From positions 455,001 through 519,000 of the forward strand of contig NZ_WTYU01000001.1 of NCBI RefSeq assembly GCF_009827615.1: DNA of 64,000 bases, given 5' to 3'. The DNA is from Allopontixanthobacter confluentis. Its GTDB lineage: Bacteria; Pseudomonadota; Alphaproteobacteria; Sphingomonadales; Sphingomonadaceae. This document shows positions 62,600 to 64,000 of the stretch, in pieces. Within the stretch, counting starts at the first letter, position 1. Each line of letters starts with the position of its first letter. The position numbers and the translations under genes were made by a program. Under the pieces are notes generated by a model. The model did not search any database. It was given only the letters and a program-made list of their open reading frames with translations, and had not been told where the DNA came from.

Positions 62600-62761
62600 C
62601 TATTCGACTACGTCACGTCGCGAGTACGATCGACAGGCATCAGCATCGTACGCCCACGACATCAGCAGAGGGGTGGCGAGCCAAACGAGGACGACGAGCC
62701 CGACGGTTGCTAGCACGACGAGCGACACACGCTTCAACGGAGGTCTGGGAGTCATCTTCAT
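62600..62761 (-). CDS. Small single-span membrane protein
   Basis: A 53-residue product from the ATG at 62761, with a basic N-terminus (KMTPRPPLKR), one hydrophobic helix (VSLVVLATVGLVVLVWLA) and a short polar tail. The longer frame runs into the repeat at 62788 and was rejected. No family recognised and no strong ribosome site. Confidence 0.5.
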   Translation of the reverse strand: MKMTPRPPLKRVSLVVLATVGLVVLVWLATPLLMSWAYDADACRSYSRRDVVE

Positions 62762-62787
62762 GTCAGCACTATAGTTGAACGTCGAAA

Positions 62788-62872
62788 TGTCCACTATTGG
62801 GTCGTTAGCTGCCAGTCTGCTTTCAGGTGCGCTTCCATGCGGCTGAAACGTCAAAAACTGGGGTGGAATCCA
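62788..62872 (+). repeat. Dispersed intergenic repeat, two-part copy
   Basis: TGTCCACTATTGGGTCGTTA, GCTGCCAGTCTGCTTTCAGG, then CGGCTGAAACGTCAAAAACT. Same order and spacing as the copies at 59204 and 62346. Confidence 0.7.
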
Positions 62873-62923
62873 GAAGGACAGGGTTGAGGGCTCAGACTAG
62901 CAAGACCAGTCGTTCAGCCGGCC

Positions 62924-63391
62924 CTACAGCTTCTTGATTACCCGCACGGTCTCAACCTGAAATCCTGCCCGTTTGTAAAATTCAAATGCTCGCGTGTTGC
63001 TACCAAACACATCGAGCGCCACCCTCGCGTAACCCATTTCTAAGGCCCACTCTTCTGCCTTCTGGATGAGAGCTTTCGCTACCCCCTTGCCTTCATGCAT
63101 TCTCTCAACGGCGAGTAGGGCGATATACGCACAGGGCTCCGATAGCACTTCATCACTACCTTCCCGCACACTCACGTAGCCAAGCAGCTCATTTGCTTCG
63201 TCGACCGCCAGGAACGTAGCACTCCTCCCCGCACTTTGCTCCCACGCTGTTGCAGTGAAAGCAGCTTGAAAAGCCTCAACTTCGGCGTCTGAATGGGTTG
63301 GCGCATTAATGACCTCAGTCAACCGAGGATTTAAACGTTCAATGAAGGCCCGATCTTCCTCATCACGCTCTGGCCTGATAGAAAACGTCAT
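62924..63391 (-). CDS. GNAT family N-acetyltransferase
   Basis: A 155-residue acetyltransferase. The acetyl-CoA loop is VERMHEGKGVAKALIQKAEEWA, after the beta4 strand AYIALLAV. ALDVFGSNTRAFEFYKRAGFQVE is the classic motif B of this family. RPERDEEDRAFIERLNPRL opens the N-terminal helices. Substrate unknown. It is a single gene flanked by repeat copies. Confidence 0.92.
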   Translation of the reverse strand: MTFSIRPERDEEDRAFIERLNPRLTEVINAPTHSDAEVEAFQAAFTATAWEQSAGRSATFLAVDEANELLGYVSVREGSDEVLSEPCAYIALLAVERMHEGKGVAKALIQKAEEWALEMGYARVALDVFGSNTRAFEFYKRAGFQVETVRVIKKL

Positions 63392-63485
63392 TCTTGTGCC
63401 TTTTAACTATAGTGAATTTGGCGTTTTCTAGCCGTTTGAGCCTGAGCTAGCGGCCGATCGCATCGGGGACAACATCCCATCTTCA

Positions 63486-63525
63486 TTGTCCGAAATTGGG
63501 TCGCTAGCTGACTGTCCGCTTTTAT
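63486..63525 (+). repeat. Dispersed intergenic repeat, first half only
   Basis: TTGTCCGAAATTGGGTCGCT, AGCTGACTGTCCGCTTTT. It matches the first half of the copies at 62346 and 62788. The second half is absent. Confidence 0.7.
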
Positions 63526-63656
63526 CAGAATGATGAGCAAAACTGACTCCAGGCGATAATGCGTGTTGCTGTTCCAGTACTAAAATTTATCGCTGCTCGA
63601 TCACGCAGAGGTGGCACCAGGACTCTCGAGAGGCTCTGGATCTTTTACGTTTCTTC

Positions 63657-63866
63657 TCAATCCAGTTCAAACACGCATACTATCCTGCTCGCCGGGATCA
63701 TGACCTTGCGGCACACGCCGTTCTCATCGGGATGGTCCATTGTGCCAATCAGCATGTGATTTCTTGTCGCCATTGTCCGCGCCAGGTCCGCCAGATTTTT
63801 TTCTGGCAGGTCGACCTCCAGCGGAATTTGCTGTGCGATACAGATCCTAAAAATTGCCATCACCAC
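63657..63866 (-). CDS. Hypothetical protein
   Basis: A 69-residue frame: AIFRICIAQQIPLEVDLPEK, NLADLARTMATRNHMLIGTMD, then VCRKVMIPASRIVCVFELD. The pattern of two strands around a helix looks like a real small protein, and the end VMIPASRIVCVFE is typical of short conserved proteins. The start may be at 63866 or two codons later. No family is named. Confidence 0.55.
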   Translation of the reverse strand: MVMAIFRICIAQQIPLEVDLPEKNLADLARTMATRNHMLIGTMDHPDENGVCRKVMIPASRIVCVFELD

Positions 63867-64000
63867 GCCGATCCTGAAAAGAAAAGAAAAAAAAGAAAAA
63901 AAAAGAATAAAAAAACCAAAAATATTTAAAACTCAATATTATTTTCTAAAATCATCATCAAAAGGCTGCTGACTCCTCCAAAACAGAAATAGAAGCTTGC
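63867..64000. other. A-rich low-complexity contig end
   Basis: From about 63878 runs of A broken by G continue to 63930, then AT-rich unique sequence follows to the window end. Base composition differs sharply from everything before it. It holds no gene. It may be an assembly or sequencing artefact near a contig end. Confidence 0.5.

Noticed and set aside
37802-64000. CRISPR array or cas genes that could make the element a CRISPR-associated transposon
   Set aside because: No regularly spaced direct repeats and no Cas-like protein were found in the region.

Overview
The window looks like a contig from an alphaproteobacterium of the order Sphingomonadales, most likely Erythrobacteraceae. The evidence is gene content and layout: a CcrM-type adenine methyltransferase with GANTC sites upstream, a three-part proton-pumping transhydrogenase behind an aa3-oxidase subunit IV microgene, a DUF1285-Nudix-cca operon, an ABA4-like protein, and G+C-rich, short-spaced genes. 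No taxonomic marker such as rRNA is present, so this is an inference.

Positions 1-37782 are ordinary chromosome: a DUF4349 lipoprotein (cut by the window edge), a DJ-1/PfpI protein, parC, a DEAD-box helicase with a structured leader, DUF1285-Nudix-cca, a GNAT protein, a PQQ-type sugar dehydrogenase divergent from and overlapping rnhB, an OxyR-like regulator without the peroxidatic cysteine, nhaA plus a calcium/cation antiporter, ccrM-folP, an SDR, an NtrC-like regulator with a broken GAFTGA motif, the transhydrogenase operon, a secreted beta-helix/diheme cytochrome pair plus an alpha/beta hydrolase, a racemase, a dGTPase-like operon, entericidin, two DMT exporters, cpaF and glmS.

Position 37802, 19 bp past the glmS stop, starts a Tn7-like transposon end: a TGTG..CGGACAATA terminus followed by three repeated TnsB-like sites. 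This is the classic attTn7 position. The element carries a two-gene nuclease-helicase defence module resembling Hachiman/AbpAB (38607-43246), then tnsA-tnsB-tnsC (43843-48487) with intact catalytic residues. No tnsD/tniQ or tnsE gene is visible, and the other transposon end was not found.

From about 48.5 kb to the end the window is accessory. It holds a tRNA-Thr(CGU)-like pseudogene, a second decayed tRNA-Thr 3' end 5.3 kb later, a tRNA-Ser 3'-end remnant, an inactivated IS6-family element, a HigBA-like toxin-antitoxin pair, a family of dispersed ~40-90 bp intergenic repeats, and small genes (lipoproteins, OsmC, AIM24-like membrane protein, SNase, excalibur, AraC plus S41 peptidase, GNAT). 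The last ~135 bases are unusually A-rich.
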